Source: Mucilaginibacter_A sp050954285 (GTDB taxonomy: Bacteria; Bacteroidota; Bacteroidia; Sphingobacteriales; Sphingobacteriaceae). From it: 64,000 nucleotides of DNA. How positions within the stretch are numbered: position 1 is the stretch's first letter; each line of letters starts with the position of its first letter. This document shows, one piece after another, positions 1 through 9,015 of this stretch. The translations under genes and the position numbers were made by a program. Under the pieces are notes generated by a model. It was given only the letters and a program-made list of their open reading frames with translations, was not told the DNA's origin and did not search any database. The stretch lies in NCBI GenBank assembly GCA_050954285.1, contig JBPBPL010000006.1:62001-126000 (forward strand), in the 5' to 3' direction.

Positions 1-109
1 TTGCTGTGCGCGGTTTGTTTCTGGGCGATGGCTTTGGTTTAACTTGAGCAGTAGCCGAACCAAAAATCAGCAATCCGGTAGAAAAATAAAGTAAGTGCTT
101 TTTTATCAT
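1..109 (-). CDS. Partial secreted protein, N-terminus only
   Basis: The gene runs off the left edge of the window. The start ATG is at 109 on the minus strand. The 36 visible residues begin MIKKHLLYFSTGLLIFG and continue SATAQ, a typical signal peptide with a likely cleavage after Ala-Gln. A basic, proline-rich stretch follows (VKPKPSPRNKPRTA). No family can be assigned from so little. Confidence 0.6.
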   Translation of the reverse strand, partial: MIKKHLLYFSTGLLIFGSATAQVKPKPSPRNKPRTA

Positions 110-142
110 GAAATGGGGTTTAGATATTGTTACGACCAGCAG

Positions 143-160
143 ATGCTGTTTTTATTAAGG
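143..160 (+). repeat. Interspersed motif copy (GT variant)
   Basis: ATGCTGTTTTTATTAAGG in the gap between the edge gene and the DUF2059 gene. It is a weaker copy, with ATTA in place of ATCN. Confidence 0.5.
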
Positions 161-177
161 TTTTTTTGAAATTAAGA

Positions 178-660
178 TTAGTTTTTAGGCGCAAGAGACT
201 TCATCATATCTTGCAATTCTGCTTGATGCGCTACAACAGCCTGCTGCCCAATTAACATACCTTTTTGCATCAAAGCCGGAGATTTTTCGATCATCTTTTT
301 TCCGAGTGGTGTTTGGTAAAATCTGGTCAACTCTTTAATTTCTGATTCGGTAAATTCTGAAGCATAAATTCTTGACATATCTGTTTTCAGCAAATCCCAG
401 TTTAAATATTTGTTTAAAAAGGTTTTCATTGCATCCGAAAACGCTTTTCGTTGGTCTAATGGCAAATTTGAAGATTGAACATTAACCATATTATTAATTG
501 AAGAAGTAAATATATAAGGCATATTCATGGAAGTCAGCATATCTTCAGCTGCTTTTAAATGACTTGGAGTTATAGCCATTTCCTGTGCTTTTAAATTCAG
601 GTTAATCAGGAAACAAAGAGCAGCAAAAGCAAAACTAAATCGTTGATAAAAAGGCTTCAT
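178..660 (-). CDS. DUF2059 family secreted protein
   Basis: About 160 aa. I chose the ATG at 660 (MKPFYQRF) over a TTG at 675 because it directly opens a signal peptide ending near LNLKAQ. The mature part is helical with no cysteines. It carries the C-terminal pattern typical of DUF2059 (ESEIKELTRFYQTPLGKKM, near residues 105-125), a family of unknown function in exported proteins. The gene lies 15 nt after the upstream acyltransferase stop on the same strand, so the two are probably co-transcribed. Family assignment is from pattern memory. Confidence 0.75.
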   Translation of the reverse strand: MKPFYQRFSFAFAALCFLINLNLKAQEMAITPSHLKAAEDMLTSMNMPYIFTSSINNMVNVQSSNLPLDQRKAFSDAMKTFLNKYLNWDLLKTDMSRIYASEFTESEIKELTRFYQTPLGKKMIEKSPALMQKGMLIGQQAVVAHQAELQDMMKSLAPKN

Positions 661-675
661 TTTGAGATTATCCAA

Positions 676-1815
676 TTAAACCTTAATGATAATGTTTTTT
701 CGGTACATCAGCCATAAAATCACATACCAAATTAAAACATAAGTGAGGCCGCCGGCCAGCGAAGCGTTTATGGGCGAAAAATAAGGCGTAAAAAAAGTAT
801 TGTACAGATATTCGTGCAGGTTCTGTATACCACCCTCTGCGTTTTTAAAAGTAATCATGCCTAAAATCCGCGGAATGATGCCGGAAAGTGTGTAAACCGT
901 AATCGCATTCACCCCAAAAATGACGAATGGTTTGGTGAACCGTTTGTAGCCCTGTACATCAATCAGCCAGTACAAAAGGGTTAAACCAATAGTGGCCAAA
1001 CCGCCGGTATAAAGCACGAACGAACTCGTCCACAATGCTTTGTTTATCGGGAAGAAAAGATCAACCAACAATCCTGAAATAGCAGCCAGTACGCCAACGG
1101 CAAACAGCCAGGAAACTTTTTGTGCTTCCGGCTGATCTTTTCGTTTTAAAAATGTGCCGATCAAAACCCCGAAAATTCCGCTGGCCACGGCAGGCAAATC
1201 GGTTAAAATACCTTCCGGGTCCCAGGTTTTGGAGGATTTCCACAGGTGCGCTTCACCCAAAATACTTCTGTCGATCCAGGCACCCAGATTCGTTTCCGGG
1301 TTGAGGTTTGCGTATCCAACACCAGGAACCGGGATAAAAGTCATGATTAAATAATAGCCGATTAAAATCACCCAAAATGTAATCAGCATCGTTTTCCGGG
1401 TTTGATAAAGATAAAGCAAACCCACAATTAAATATACCACGGCTATGCGCTGGATAACGCCGGGAATACGGACCGTTTTAAAATCAAAATACGGGAACAA
1501 ACTCAAAATCAATCCGATAGCAAATAAAATTATTGCCCGGCGGATGATGCCGGTGATGAGTTGCCGGTGCAAAGCCGGATCAGCTTTTTTACTTTCCAGT
1601 GCAAAAACAATAGAAACGCCCACGATGAACAAGAAGAACGGAAACACGAGATCGGTTGGCGTGCAGCCGTTCCACTCGGAATGTTCCAGCGGCGTGTAAA
1701 TGTGCGCCCAGCTGCCGGGATTGTTCACCAGCGTCATCATGGCAACGGTAATTCCGCGGAAAACATCGAGCGAAAGCAGGCGTGGTTTGGGCACTTTGAC
1801 GGCAGGATTTTGCAT
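676..1815 (-). CDS. DUF5009/HGSNAT-like membrane acyltransferase
   Basis: 379 aa integral membrane protein with about ten hydrophobic segments. The N-terminal signature LLSLDVFRGITVAMMTLVNN, then a conserved His (about residue 45) and WNGCTPTDLVFPFFLF, matches the DUF5009/COG4299 family. That family is related to heparan-alpha-glucosaminide N-acetyltransferase, which moves acetyl groups across the membrane onto amino sugars. The divergent neighbour is anmK, a cell-wall amino-sugar recycling kinase, which fits an amino-sugar role; that link is inference. The ATG at 1815 is only 2 nt from a copy of the interspersed motif. Confidence 0.85.
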   Translation of the reverse strand: MQNPAVKVPKPRLLSLDVFRGITVAMMTLVNNPGSWAHIYTPLEHSEWNGCTPTDLVFPFFLFIVGVSIVFALESKKADPALHRQLITGIIRRAIILFAIGLILSLFPYFDFKTVRIPGVIQRIAVVYLIVGLLYLYQTRKTMLITFWVILIGYYLIMTFIPVPGVGYANLNPETNLGAWIDRSILGEAHLWKSSKTWDPEGILTDLPAVASGIFGVLIGTFLKRKDQPEAQKVSWLFAVGVLAAISGLLVDLFFPINKALWTSSFVLYTGGLATIGLTLLYWLIDVQGYKRFTKPFVIFGVNAITVYTLSGIIPRILGMITFKNAEGGIQNLHEYLYNTFFTPYFSPINASLAGGLTYVLIWYVILWLMYRKNIIIKV

Positions 1816-1816
1816 G

Positions 1817-1839
1817 ATGCTTCTTTTATCGGTATAAAA
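1817..1839 (+). repeat. Interspersed motif copy, near-consensus
   Basis: ATGCTTCTTTTATC-GGTA-TAAAA in the divergent gap between the DUF5009 gene and anmK. This is one of the best matches and is used here as a reference copy. Confidence 0.9.
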
Positions 1840-1897
1840 TCAATGAAAAAAATTACTTTAGTGAGGCAGCAAATCGGCTCCCCAAAAACCATCAGAA

Positions 1898-3082
1898 TTG
1901 AACAGCAATTTACAGCAACTTTTTGCAATTGCGCAAAAGAAACAGAAAACGATTATCGGGTTGATGTCGGGCACGTCGCTGGACGGTTTGGACGTGGCTT
2001 TGTGCCGGTTTAGTGGCAGCGGAATGCAAACTAAATTTGAGTTGCTGGAGTTTGAAACGATGGTTTATGATGATTTTTTCAGGAACGAAGTACGCCAGGT
2101 TTTCTCCAGAAAAATGGTTGATCTGGAAAAGCTGACTTTATTAAACGCGTACATGGGCAGTTTTCATGGCGATCTGGTGCTGCAATGTTTAAAAAAATGG
2201 TCGGTAAAAACAGCATCGGTCGATTTGATTGCTAGCCACGGGCAAACCATTTATCATGCGCCGAAACACCAGCATCAGCAAAAAAACTATCCGAATGCTA
2301 CGCTACAAATTGGCGATGGCGATCACCTCGCTGTCAAAACCAGCATCATAACGATTTCAGATTTCCGGCAAAAACATGTGGCATCAGGCGGAGAAGGCGC
2401 GCCATTAGCTCTGTACGGCGATGTGATTTTGGGCAGTAAAAAAGGAGAAAACCGGATTTTGCTAAATATCGGCGGCATTGCCAATTTTACTTTTTTACCG
2501 GCCGATGCTTCTTTTAGTAAGGTAATTTCTACGGATATCGGACCGGGAAATACGCTGATCGATGCCGCCTGCCGGAAATTTTTTGATTTGCCTTTTGATG
2601 CGGATGCTGAGATTGCGCTTTCGGGAAAAGTGAATCCGGAGCTGTTATCGGCTTTAAAAGCTCATCCGTTTTTTGCAGAAGCATTGCCAAAATCTACGGG
2701 ACCAGAATTATTTAATCTCAATTTTGTACAATCAGCGCAGGAAAAATCATTCACCCAAAGTATTCACCCAAAAGATTTACTGGCAACGCTTACTGTTTTT
2801 ACGGCAGAAATTATTGCTGAAGGAATCCGCCAAAATTTTCAGGCAGATAATTTGCAAATTTTTGTCAGCGGCGGCGGCGCCCGCAACCTATTTCTAATCC
2901 AATGGCTCCAAAAAATGTTGCCTGAAAGCAGTATTCAAAATTCGGAAGTTCTGGGCTTAAATGCGGATGCCAAAGAAGCGGTGCTTTTTGCTTTGCTGGC
3001 CAATGAATCAGTTTGCGGCGAGCCTTTCCATATTAATCAAAATCCGGCGGTATTGATGGGAAAGTTTTCTTTTCCGGGCTGA
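1898..3082 (+). CDS. anmK: Anhydro-N-acetylmuramic acid kinase
   Basis: 394 aa. AnmK phosphorylates and opens 1,6-anhydro-MurNAc to MurNAc-6-P during recycling of cell-wall fragments in the cytoplasm. Visible signatures are the N-terminal phosphate loop GLMSGTSLDGLDVALC (residues 21-36), FRQKHVASGGEGAPLA, DIGPGNTLIDAAC and the C-terminal SGGGARN, all typical of the family. The length is normal (360-390 aa). No ATG lies upstream in frame before a stop at 1862, so the start is probably the TTG at 1898. The gene contains one motif copy (2505) and ends 16 nt before the convergent porin gene. Confidence 0.93.
   Translation: MNSNLQQLFAIAQKKQKTIIGLMSGTSLDGLDVALCRFSGSGMQTKFELLEFETMVYDDFFRNEVRQVFSRKMVDLEKLTLLNAYMGSFHGDLVLQCLKKWSVKTASVDLIASHGQTIYHAPKHQHQQKNYPNATLQIGDGDHLAVKTSIITISDFRQKHVASGGEGAPLALYGDVILGSKKGENRILLNIGGIANFTFLPADASFSKVISTDIGPGNTLIDAACRKFFDLPFDADAEIALSGKVNPELLSALKAHPFFAEALPKSTGPELFNLNFVQSAQEKSFTQSIHPKDLLATLTVFTAEIIAEGIRQNFQADNLQIFVSGGGARNLFLIQWLQKMLPESSIQNSEVLGLNADAKEAVLFALLANESVCGEPFHINQNPAVLMGKFSFPG
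2505..2519 (+). repeat. Interspersed motif copy inside anmK
   Basis: ATGCTTCTTTTAGTA, read in the gene as part of ADASFSKV. The core is intact; the 3' half is only partly kept (GGTAA). Confidence 0.7.
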
Positions 3083-3098
3083 AATAACAATTTTATCA

Positions 3099-3695
3099 CT
3101 ATAAAAATTTGTAACCCAAACTCAGGTGCCAAACATTTTGCCGCTGGCCGTAAGCCGGATTAATTTCTGTTAAACCGCCTTCATAGCGTAGATCAACAGA
3201 AAAACTAAGCACATCTACGCCGGCACCAGCTTGATAACCCAGCGTGCTGTTGCGGTAATTGCCAAAATCCTGGTAAGCATTTTTTACGTTTTGAGAAAGG
3301 TTCTGGTCGGTGTTTAAAATATAAGAATACATCGGGCCGGCCATTAGCCTGAAATTCAGTTTGCTCAACCCAAAAGATTGTCCTATTAAAAGCGGTACGT
3401 TTAAAGTCGTAAACCTCACTTTGCCGCTTTCGGTAACGTTTTGGTTAGATTGGCTGTACTGAAAATTGAAATTACTGCCCGAACTGCCCAGATAAACTTC
3501 CGGCTGCACGTAAAATCCTCTGCCAAAACGCGTCCACAAACCTATCTGATAACCAGGCAGTTCGTTAGCATCAATCGCCCCATTATTAACACTTAAATGC
3601 GAAAAATTAACGCCGCCTTTCACACCCAAACTAAACTGGGCTTTTGCGCTGAAACTGATTGCAGCAACCAGCAGGGTAAAAAATATCTTTTTCAT
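3099..3695 (-). CDS. Outer-membrane beta-barrel (PorT-like) protein
   Basis: 198 aa. The signal peptide MKKIFFTLLVAAISFSAKAQ is followed by alternating aromatic/polar strands, FSLGVKGGVNFSHLSV at the mature N-terminus, and a C-terminal aromatic strand ending WHLSLGYKFL. This is the usual pattern of small Bacteroidota outer-membrane beta-barrel proteins with a PorT/OMP_b-brl domain. Substrate and role cannot be told. It is monocistronic and convergent with anmK. Confidence 0.8.
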   Translation of the reverse strand: MKKIFFTLLVAAISFSAKAQFSLGVKGGVNFSHLSVNNGAIDANELPGYQIGLWTRFGRGFYVQPEVYLGSSGSNFNFQYSQSNQNVTESGKVRFTTLNVPLLIGQSFGLSKLNFRLMAGPMYSYILNTDQNLSQNVKNAYQDFGNYRNSTLGYQAGAGVDVLSFSVDLRYEGGLTEINPAYGQRQNVWHLSLGYKFL

Positions 3696-3756
3696 AGCTT
3701 TAGGATGGTTTTTTTCGTATAAAGTTTAGTGCTGATAATAGAATCAAAAATTGCCC

Positions 3757-3779
3757 ATGCTGTTTTTAATCGCCTAAAA
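3757..3779 (+). repeat. Interspersed motif copy (GT variant, +1 base)
   Basis: ATGCTGTTTTTAATC-GCC-TAAAA in the divergent gap upstream of the CsbD-like gene. One extra A sits in the core. Confidence 0.6.
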
Positions 3780-3807
3780 TTTGTGTTACGTTTGAATAAA
3801 AAACAAA

Positions 3808-4023
3808 ATGGCAGAAATAACCATCAGCAATAAAGATTGGGAACGCGTAAAATTAAAAGTGCAGCGTAAATATAATAACCTCACCAATGAGCAACTGCAA
3901 TATACCGAAGGCAACGAAGACGATTTGATTGAACGTATTATGGCTTTGGTTGATCGTAACCGCGAATATGTGGTTTTTACACTGAAAAAAGCTTTGGTCA
4001 ATATTGATAATAATCGGTTGTGA
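3808..4023 (+). CDS. Small CsbD-like protein
   Basis: 71 aa, highly charged and soluble, with no signal peptide. The pattern W-x4-K-x-KVQRKYNNLTNEQLQYTEG followed by a charged helix (DDLIERIMALVDRNREYV) resembles the CsbD stress-protein family, in which a Trp-Lys helix is followed by LTxxDL and E-G. A TACGTTTG box at 3787-3794 could be its -7 element, just upstream of the ATG. The assignment is by pattern only and the biochemical role of CsbD proteins is unclear. Confidence 0.65.
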   Translation: MAEITISNKDWERVKLKVQRKYNNLTNEQLQYTEGNEDDLIERIMALVDRNREYVVFTLKKALVNIDNNRL

Positions 4024-4084
4024 TTGCAGTTTTATAACGTAACCGACGGATTTCTGTTAGATTAATGTTTCAGATTTAGATTTT

Positions 4085-5830
4085 ATGAGCAAGGGTAATG
4101 TGTTGATGCGTAAACGTAAAAAACTGGTTCTCGGCGGCGGATTGCTGTTGCTGGCTGTTACCGGTCTGGCTTTTCAGGACGATCTTTTTCAGGTGGCCAA
4201 AAACCTGGATATTTTCGCCACGGTTTATAAGGAAGTAAACATCAATTATGTGGACGAGATCAACTCTACCAAGCTGATTAAAAGAGGTTTGGATGCGATG
4301 ATGGAAAGCCTGGACCCGTACACCGAGTTTGTGCCCGAATCTGAAATTGAAGATTACAAACTGCATTATGTGAGCACGCAATATGGCGGAATTGGTGCCG
4401 GTGTATACAACCGAAATAATAAAGTGATTATCTCGCAGCTGTTTGAAGGCTATCCGGCACAAAAAGCGGATATTCGGGTGGGTGATGAAGTGCTGAAAAT
4501 TAATGATGTTGACTTGGCAGGAAAAAACAGTGAAGCTGTAAGTGCTTTGCTGAAAGGAGCCAAAGGTGGCGTGGTAAAGCTGCTGGTGAAGCGTGAAAGT
4601 GTAGCTCAGCCATTAGTGAAAAATCTGCTTCGGGAAGAGATCAAACAACCAAATGTTTCTTACCACGGCATGTTGAAAGGCGGCATCGGTTACATCAAAC
4701 TGGATAAATTTCTGGAAAACTCCGGCCAGGAAGTACAGGATGCTTTGATCGACCTGAAAAAAAATAACCCGAGAGGTATCGTGTTGGATTTACGTTTCAA
4801 CGGTGGCGGAATTTTGCAGGAAGCTGTTAAAATCGTCAATTTTTTTGTGCCAAAAGGCGTGGAAGTAGTTTCGCAAAAAGGTAAGCTCAAAGAAAAAAAC
4901 AATGTTTACTACACACAAAACGCACCGATAGAGACAGATTTGCCACTGGTGGTTTTGGTAAATAGCCGTTCGGCTTCAGCCTCAGAAATTGTTGCTGGTG
5001 CCTTGCAGGATCTGGACCGCGCTGTAATTGTTGGCCAGCGCAGCTACGGCAAAGGCTTGGTGCAGCAAACGTTTAGTATGCCTTATAATAGCTTGGTCAA
5101 AATCACTATTTCCAAATATTATGTTCCTTCGGGCAGATGTATTCAGGCGTTGGATTATACGCACCGCAAGGAAGACGGAACGGTTGTAAAAGTAGCAGAT
5201 TCTCTCATCCATGAGTTTAAAACCAAAGACGGGAGATCAGTTTATGATGGCAGCGGCATTTTCCCTGATGTAGTGGTAAAGCAGGATCCGATCGCTAATA
5301 TTACCAAAGCATTGATTACTAAAATGCTGGTTTTCAATTACGCCAATTCGTATCGTAATACACATAACCAGTTGCCAACGCCAGATAATTTTAATTTGAG
5401 CGATGCCGATTATGCCGACTTTGTAAAATATCTTTCCGGTAAAGATTACAGTTACAGCACGCAAACCGAACGCTTGCTGGCAGATTTAAAACTGGTTGCC
5501 GAACATGAAAAACAGCTGACAGAAATTAAACCGGAGTACGATGCGCTGAAAACGAAACTGGCCATCAGCAAAAAAAATGATTTGACGCAGTATCAGGTAG
5601 AAATTAAACAGATACTTGAAAGTGAGTTAGTTACCCGTTATTATTACGAAAAAGGCCGGATTGAAGACAGTTTTAAGTTTGATAAAGAACTGAATGCTGC
5701 TAAGCAAGTAATTACAAATAAACCGGAACTGGCCTCGATTTTAAAAGGCGAAGGCGATCATAAAAGTATTGGAAAACCAATTGCTGCGCTCGCTGCAAAA
5801 AACACTGATAAAACTGATTCCGATCAGTAA
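4085..5830 (+). CDS. S41 family C-terminal processing protease
   Basis: 581 aa. One N-terminal hydrophobic segment (residues about 13-30) anchors or exports it to the periplasm. A PDZ domain (about 95-185, YGGIGAGVYNRNN to RVGDEVLKIND) precedes the S41 peptidase domain. The catalytic dyad is visible: Ser298 within SASASE and Lys323 within YGKG, 25 residues apart as in E. coli Prc. The C-terminal third is helical and lysine-rich. The family cleaves proteins at their C-termini. A motif copy begins 3 nt after the stop codon and leads into a terminator shared with the convergent S9 peptidase gene. Confidence 0.92.
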   Translation: MSKGNVLMRKRKKLVLGGGLLLLAVTGLAFQDDLFQVAKNLDIFATVYKEVNINYVDEINSTKLIKRGLDAMMESLDPYTEFVPESEIEDYKLHYVSTQYGGIGAGVYNRNNKVIISQLFEGYPAQKADIRVGDEVLKINDVDLAGKNSEAVSALLKGAKGGVVKLLVKRESVAQPLVKNLLREEIKQPNVSYHGMLKGGIGYIKLDKFLENSGQEVQDALIDLKKNNPRGIVLDLRFNGGGILQEAVKIVNFFVPKGVEVVSQKGKLKEKNNVYYTQNAPIETDLPLVVLVNSRSASASEIVAGALQDLDRAVIVGQRSYGKGLVQQTFSMPYNSLVKITISKYYVPSGRCIQALDYTHRKEDGTVVKVADSLIHEFKTKDGRSVYDGSGIFPDVVVKQDPIANITKALITKMLVFNYANSYRNTHNQLPTPDNFNLSDADYADFVKYLSGKDYSYSTQTERLLADLKLVAEHEKQLTEIKPEYDALKTKLAISKKNDLTQYQVEIKQILESELVTRYYYEKGRIEDSFKFDKELNAAKQVITNKPELASILKGEGDHKSIGKPIAALAAKNTDKTDSDQ

Positions 5831-5832
5831 CA

Positions 5833-5855
5833 ATGCTTCTTTTATCAGCATAAAA
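5833..5855 (+). repeat. Interspersed motif copy, near-consensus
   Basis: ATGCTTCTTTTATC-AGCA-TAAAA, beginning 3 nt after the S41 protease stop. Confidence 0.9.
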
Positions 5856-5900
5856 TTCTCAATAAAAAACCACGCTTCAAGTGATAAGCGTGGTTTATAT

Positions 5901-5918
5901 AGCATATAAAAGAAGCAT
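5901..5918 (-). repeat. Interspersed motif copy
   Basis: On the minus strand ATGCTTCTTTTATATGCT, inverted relative to the copy at 5833 and abutting the S9 peptidase stop codon. Confidence 0.85.
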
Positions 5919-8041
5919 TACTCTTTCCAATCCAAACCCATATTCCGAAGCATAAATGCCCATTTATCACTTTCCTGATTAATGATTTGCGCAGTAGAAC
6001 GGCCGGCACCATGTCCGGCGTTGGTTTCTATCCTGATTAAAACGGGTGCTGTTCCTTTTTGGTCCTGCTGTAATTGGGCAGCAAACTTGAAAGAATGTGC
6101 AGGAACCACTCGGTCATCATGATCGGCTGTGGTAACCATTGTTGCCGGATAATCTGCTGGTTTCAAGGCATGAACCGGCGAATATTTATGCAGATAATTG
6201 AACATTTCCTTAGAATCTTCCGCGGTACCATAATCGTAAGCCCAGCCAGCGCCCGCCGTAAATTTGTTGTAACGCAACATGTCCATTACGCCAACCGCCG
6301 GAAACGCAACTTTACAAAGATCAGGGCGTTGCGCCATGGTCGCACCAATCAGCAAACCACCGTTGGAAGCGCCGGAAATAGCCAGGTACTCTTTTGAAGT
6401 ATATTTATTTTGAAAGAGATATTCCGCAGCAGCAATGAAATCATCAAATACATTCTGCTTTTTCATTTTCGTTCCGGCCAGGTGCCAGTTCTCACCATAT
6501 TCTCCGCCGCCACGCAAATTTGGTACAGCATAAATTCCACCCTGCTCCAGCAAAATGATATTGGAAGTGCTGAAACCAGGCGTCAAACTCACCCCAAAAC
6601 CACCGTAAGCATACAGCAACGTTGGATTTTTGCCATTAAAAACAGTACCTTTTTTGTAAGTAATAATCATCGGAATCTTAGTGCCATCTTTGGAAGGATA
6701 AAAAACCTGCTTCGATTCGTACTTCTCCGGATCAAAACTCACACCTGACTTTTTGTAGATTTCTGATTTGCCGGAAGCAATATTATACTTGAAAATTGTG
6801 GATGGATAGATGTAGGAAGTAAACGTGTAGTAAGTTTCTTTCTCTTCTTTTTTGGTGCCGAAACCTCCGGCACTTCCAACCGAAGGCAATTGAATGGTGT
6901 GTTCTAAATGTCCATCGTAATTATATTGCTGGATAAAAGAAGTCGCATCTTTCAGATATTCGGCAAAAATCTTTCCACCACCGGTAGAAATATCCAGCAC
7001 ATTTTGCGTTTCCGGAATTAAATCTTTCCAGTTTTCTGGTTTCGAATTTGCGGCATCAACCGTAACTACTTTGAAATTAGGCGCTTTCAGGTTGGTGAAA
7101 ATATAAAGCTTACTGCCAATATTATCGATAATTTGCTGCTGACTATCAAAATTAGGAACGATGTTGGTTATACCCGAACCTGGTTTCGTCAAATCCTGAA
7201 AATACAATTCATTTCCTGTCGTGCTGTTGGCAGCTGTAATCACCAGGAAATGTTCATCTTCAGTTAAATAACCGCCAATATAGCGGCGTGCTGTTTTTTC
7301 TCCGCCAAAAATCAACTGATCTGTACTCTGCGGCGTGTTCAATTTGTGGTAAAAAAGCTTGTGGTATTGCGTTAAACCGGCCAGCTGGCTTCCTTCTTTT
7401 GGTTTATCATAACTGCTGTAATAAAAACCTTCGTTGCCTTTCCAGGCCAGGCCAGAAAATTTTACGTCCGTCAGCGTATCGCCGATACTGCTTTTATCCG
7501 ATGTTTTTAGAACGATCACTTTGCGCCAGTCAGAACCGCCTTCCGAAATCTGGTAAGCCGCCAAACTACCGTCTTTACTAAAATTAATTCCGCCCAAAGA
7601 AGTGGTTCCATCTGCAGAAAAAGTGTTTGGGTCGAGAAAAACCTCTGGCTCGTCATTTTCCAGTTGCCGGTACAAAACCGACTGACTTTGCAAACCATTA
7701 TTTTTGTAGAAGTACGTGTATTTTCCTTCTTTAAAAGGAGCACTGTATTTTTCGTAATTCCATAATTTTTCCAGTTTTTGGCGGATGGCTTCCCGGAAAG
7801 GAATTTGTTGCAGATAATTTTGCGTTACCTTATTTTCTTCCTGTACCCAAGCTTTTGTTTCGGCGGATTGGTCATCTTCCAGCCAGCGGTAAGGATCAGC
7901 AACCACAGTTCCAAAATAAGTATCGGTAACGGTTCCTTTAGCCGTTTGCGGATAAGGCAAAGTTTTTAACGTCATTTTTTGTGCGTAAATATGGCCGGAA
8001 AACAGAACGGCAGCAGCGAAGTAAACTATTTTTGCTTGCAT
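5918..8041 (-). CDS. Prolyl oligopeptidase, family S9A
   Basis: 707 aa. I placed the start at the ATG at 8041 (MQAKIVYFAAAVLF), which opens a signal peptide ending near HIYAQ. A longer in-frame start would put a hydrophilic leader before it and cross a motif copy. An N-terminal propeller region (about 30-440) is followed by the alpha/beta hydrolase. Ser559 lies in SGASNGGLL, Asp in DHDDRVVPAHS and His in NAGHGAGR, so the triad is complete. It cleaves short peptides after proline, here in the periplasm. Length fits the family (about 700 aa). Confidence 0.94.
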   Translation of the reverse strand: MQAKIVYFAAAVLFSGHIYAQKMTLKTLPYPQTAKGTVTDTYFGTVVADPYRWLEDDQSAETKAWVQEENKVTQNYLQQIPFREAIRQKLEKLWNYEKYSAPFKEGKYTYFYKNNGLQSQSVLYRQLENDEPEVFLDPNTFSADGTTSLGGINFSKDGSLAAYQISEGGSDWRKVIVLKTSDKSSIGDTLTDVKFSGLAWKGNEGFYYSSYDKPKEGSQLAGLTQYHKLFYHKLNTPQSTDQLIFGGEKTARRYIGGYLTEDEHFLVITAANSTTGNELYFQDLTKPGSGITNIVPNFDSQQQIIDNIGSKLYIFTNLKAPNFKVVTVDAANSKPENWKDLIPETQNVLDISTGGGKIFAEYLKDATSFIQQYNYDGHLEHTIQLPSVGSAGGFGTKKEEKETYYTFTSYIYPSTIFKYNIASGKSEIYKKSGVSFDPEKYESKQVFYPSKDGTKIPMIITYKKGTVFNGKNPTLLYAYGGFGVSLTPGFSTSNIILLEQGGIYAVPNLRGGGEYGENWHLAGTKMKKQNVFDDFIAAAEYLFQNKYTSKEYLAISGASNGGLLIGATMAQRPDLCKVAFPAVGVMDMLRYNKFTAGAGWAYDYGTAEDSKEMFNYLHKYSPVHALKPADYPATMVTTADHDDRVVPAHSFKFAAQLQQDQKGTAPVLIRIETNAGHGAGRSTAQIINQESDKWAFMLRNMGLDWKE

Positions 8042-8074
8042 TCTATTGTTGGTTTCTTCGTCTAAAGATAAAAA

Positions 8075-8095
8075 TTTACCGCATAAAAGAAGCAT
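8075..8095 (-). repeat. Interspersed motif copy
   Basis: Minus strand ATGCTTCTTTTATGCGGTAA, in the divergent gap between the S9 peptidase gene and lpxH. Confidence 0.85.
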
Positions 8096-8106
8096 CGGTT
8101 TGTTTT

Positions 8107-8134
8107 TTGAAATCTGTGCTTTAACGTATTTTTG
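8107..8134 (+). promoter_or_regulatory. Putative Bacteroidota promoter for lpxH
   Basis: TTG at 8107-8109 and TATTTTTG at 8127-8134 with a 17-nt spacer fit the TTG / TAnnTTTG consensus of the Bacteroidota primary sigma factor. The ATG of lpxH is only 5 nt downstream, so the leader would be very short. Confidence 0.5.
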
Positions 8135-8139
8135 CGCCA

Positions 8140-8922
8140 ATGGCTGTTCGTGATAAAATTTATTTTGCTTCCGATTTTCATTTGGGCGTGCCCGATTATG
8201 CTGCTTCCCGCGAACGCGAAAACCGAATTGTGCGCTGGCTGGATATGGCCGGAAAAGATGCTGCGGAAATTTTTTTGATGGGCGATGTTTTTGATTTTTG
8301 GTTTGAATATAAAACCGTTGTACCGAAAGGTTATATCCGTTTTTTGGGAAAGCTGGCCGAACTTTCGGACGCAGGCGTAAAACTATATTTTTTTAAAGGC
8401 AACCACGATATGTGGATGTTTGATTACCTGAAAATCGAACTCGGCGCAACCATCATCAGCAATGAACTGGAGATTGAGCGCAACAGAAAGAAATTTTTTC
8501 TGCATCATGGTGATGGTTTAGGCCCGGGAGATCAGTTTTATAAATTGCTTAAATGGTTTTTCAGGAGTAAAGTCTGCCAGTGGCTCTTTGCGCGGTTACA
8601 TCCGAATCTCGGCGTTGGAATTGCATCCAAATGGAGCCGGAAAAGCCGCATCATTAATGAAGGAAAAGAAGAATCTAAACCCGGACAGCAGGAATGGCTG
8701 GTTACTTTTTGCAAAGAAGTGCTGAAAACTAAGTTTTACGATTACATGATTTTTGGTCACCGGCATTTGCCGCTGGATATTCAGCTTGATGCAAAAAGCC
8801 GTTATATCAACTTGGGCGAATGGGTTTATCACAACACATATGCTGTTTTTACCGGTGAAAATTTGGAGTTGAAATATTTTGAGGGAGAAGATGTTAAAAC
8901 GTCGGTTTCGGAAGAAAAATAA
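8140..8922 (+). CDS. lpxH: UDP-2,3-diacylglucosamine diphosphatase
   Basis: 260 aa calcineurin-like metallophosphoesterase. Metal-binding motifs appear in order: SDFHLG (near residue 11), GDVFDFW (about 48), GNHD (about 87), HHGDG (about 126) and GHRH (about 206). The length and the DFWFEY sequence after the second motif match LpxH, which cleaves UDP-diacylglucosamine to lipid X in lipid A synthesis at the inner membrane face. It stands alone between divergent S9 and downstream prfA. Confidence 0.88.
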   Translation: MAVRDKIYFASDFHLGVPDYAASRERENRIVRWLDMAGKDAAEIFLMGDVFDFWFEYKTVVPKGYIRFLGKLAELSDAGVKLYFFKGNHDMWMFDYLKIELGATIISNELEIERNRKKFFLHHGDGLGPGDQFYKLLKWFFRSKVCQWLFARLHPNLGVGIASKWSRKSRIINEGKEESKPGQQEWLVTFCKEVLKTKFYDYMIFGHRHLPLDIQLDAKSRYINLGEWVYHNTYAVFTGENLELKYFEGEDVKTSVSEEK

Positions 8923-8940
8923 ATCAGTCAAAACCCGTAT

Positions 8941-8962
8941 TTTTACCCGATAAAAGAAGCAC
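8941..8962 (-). repeat. Interspersed motif copy, near-consensus
   Basis: Minus strand GTGCTTCTTTTATC-GGG-TAAAA between lpxH and prfA. Confidence 0.88.
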
Positions 8963-9015
8963 TGGTATAAACCCTATTTCAAGAAAATACAATTGACTTC
9001 TCCTGCAAAAATAAT

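Larger units (their letters stand above)
5833..5918. terminator. Bidirectional terminator nested in an inverted motif pair
   Basis: A 10-bp stem, AACCACGCTT / AAGCGTGGTT, at about 5868-5896 sits between two opposed copies of the interspersed motif (5833-5855 forward, 5901-5918 reverse). The copies can also pair as an outer stem. It separates the convergent S41 and S9 genes, and the reverse copy touches the S9 stop codon. Confidence 0.8.

Noticed and set aside
1737..1928. 63-codon minus-strand ORF over the DUF5009/anmK gap
   Set aside because: It owes its reading frame to a motif copy (FIPIKEAS) and overlaps the start of the DUF5009 gene.
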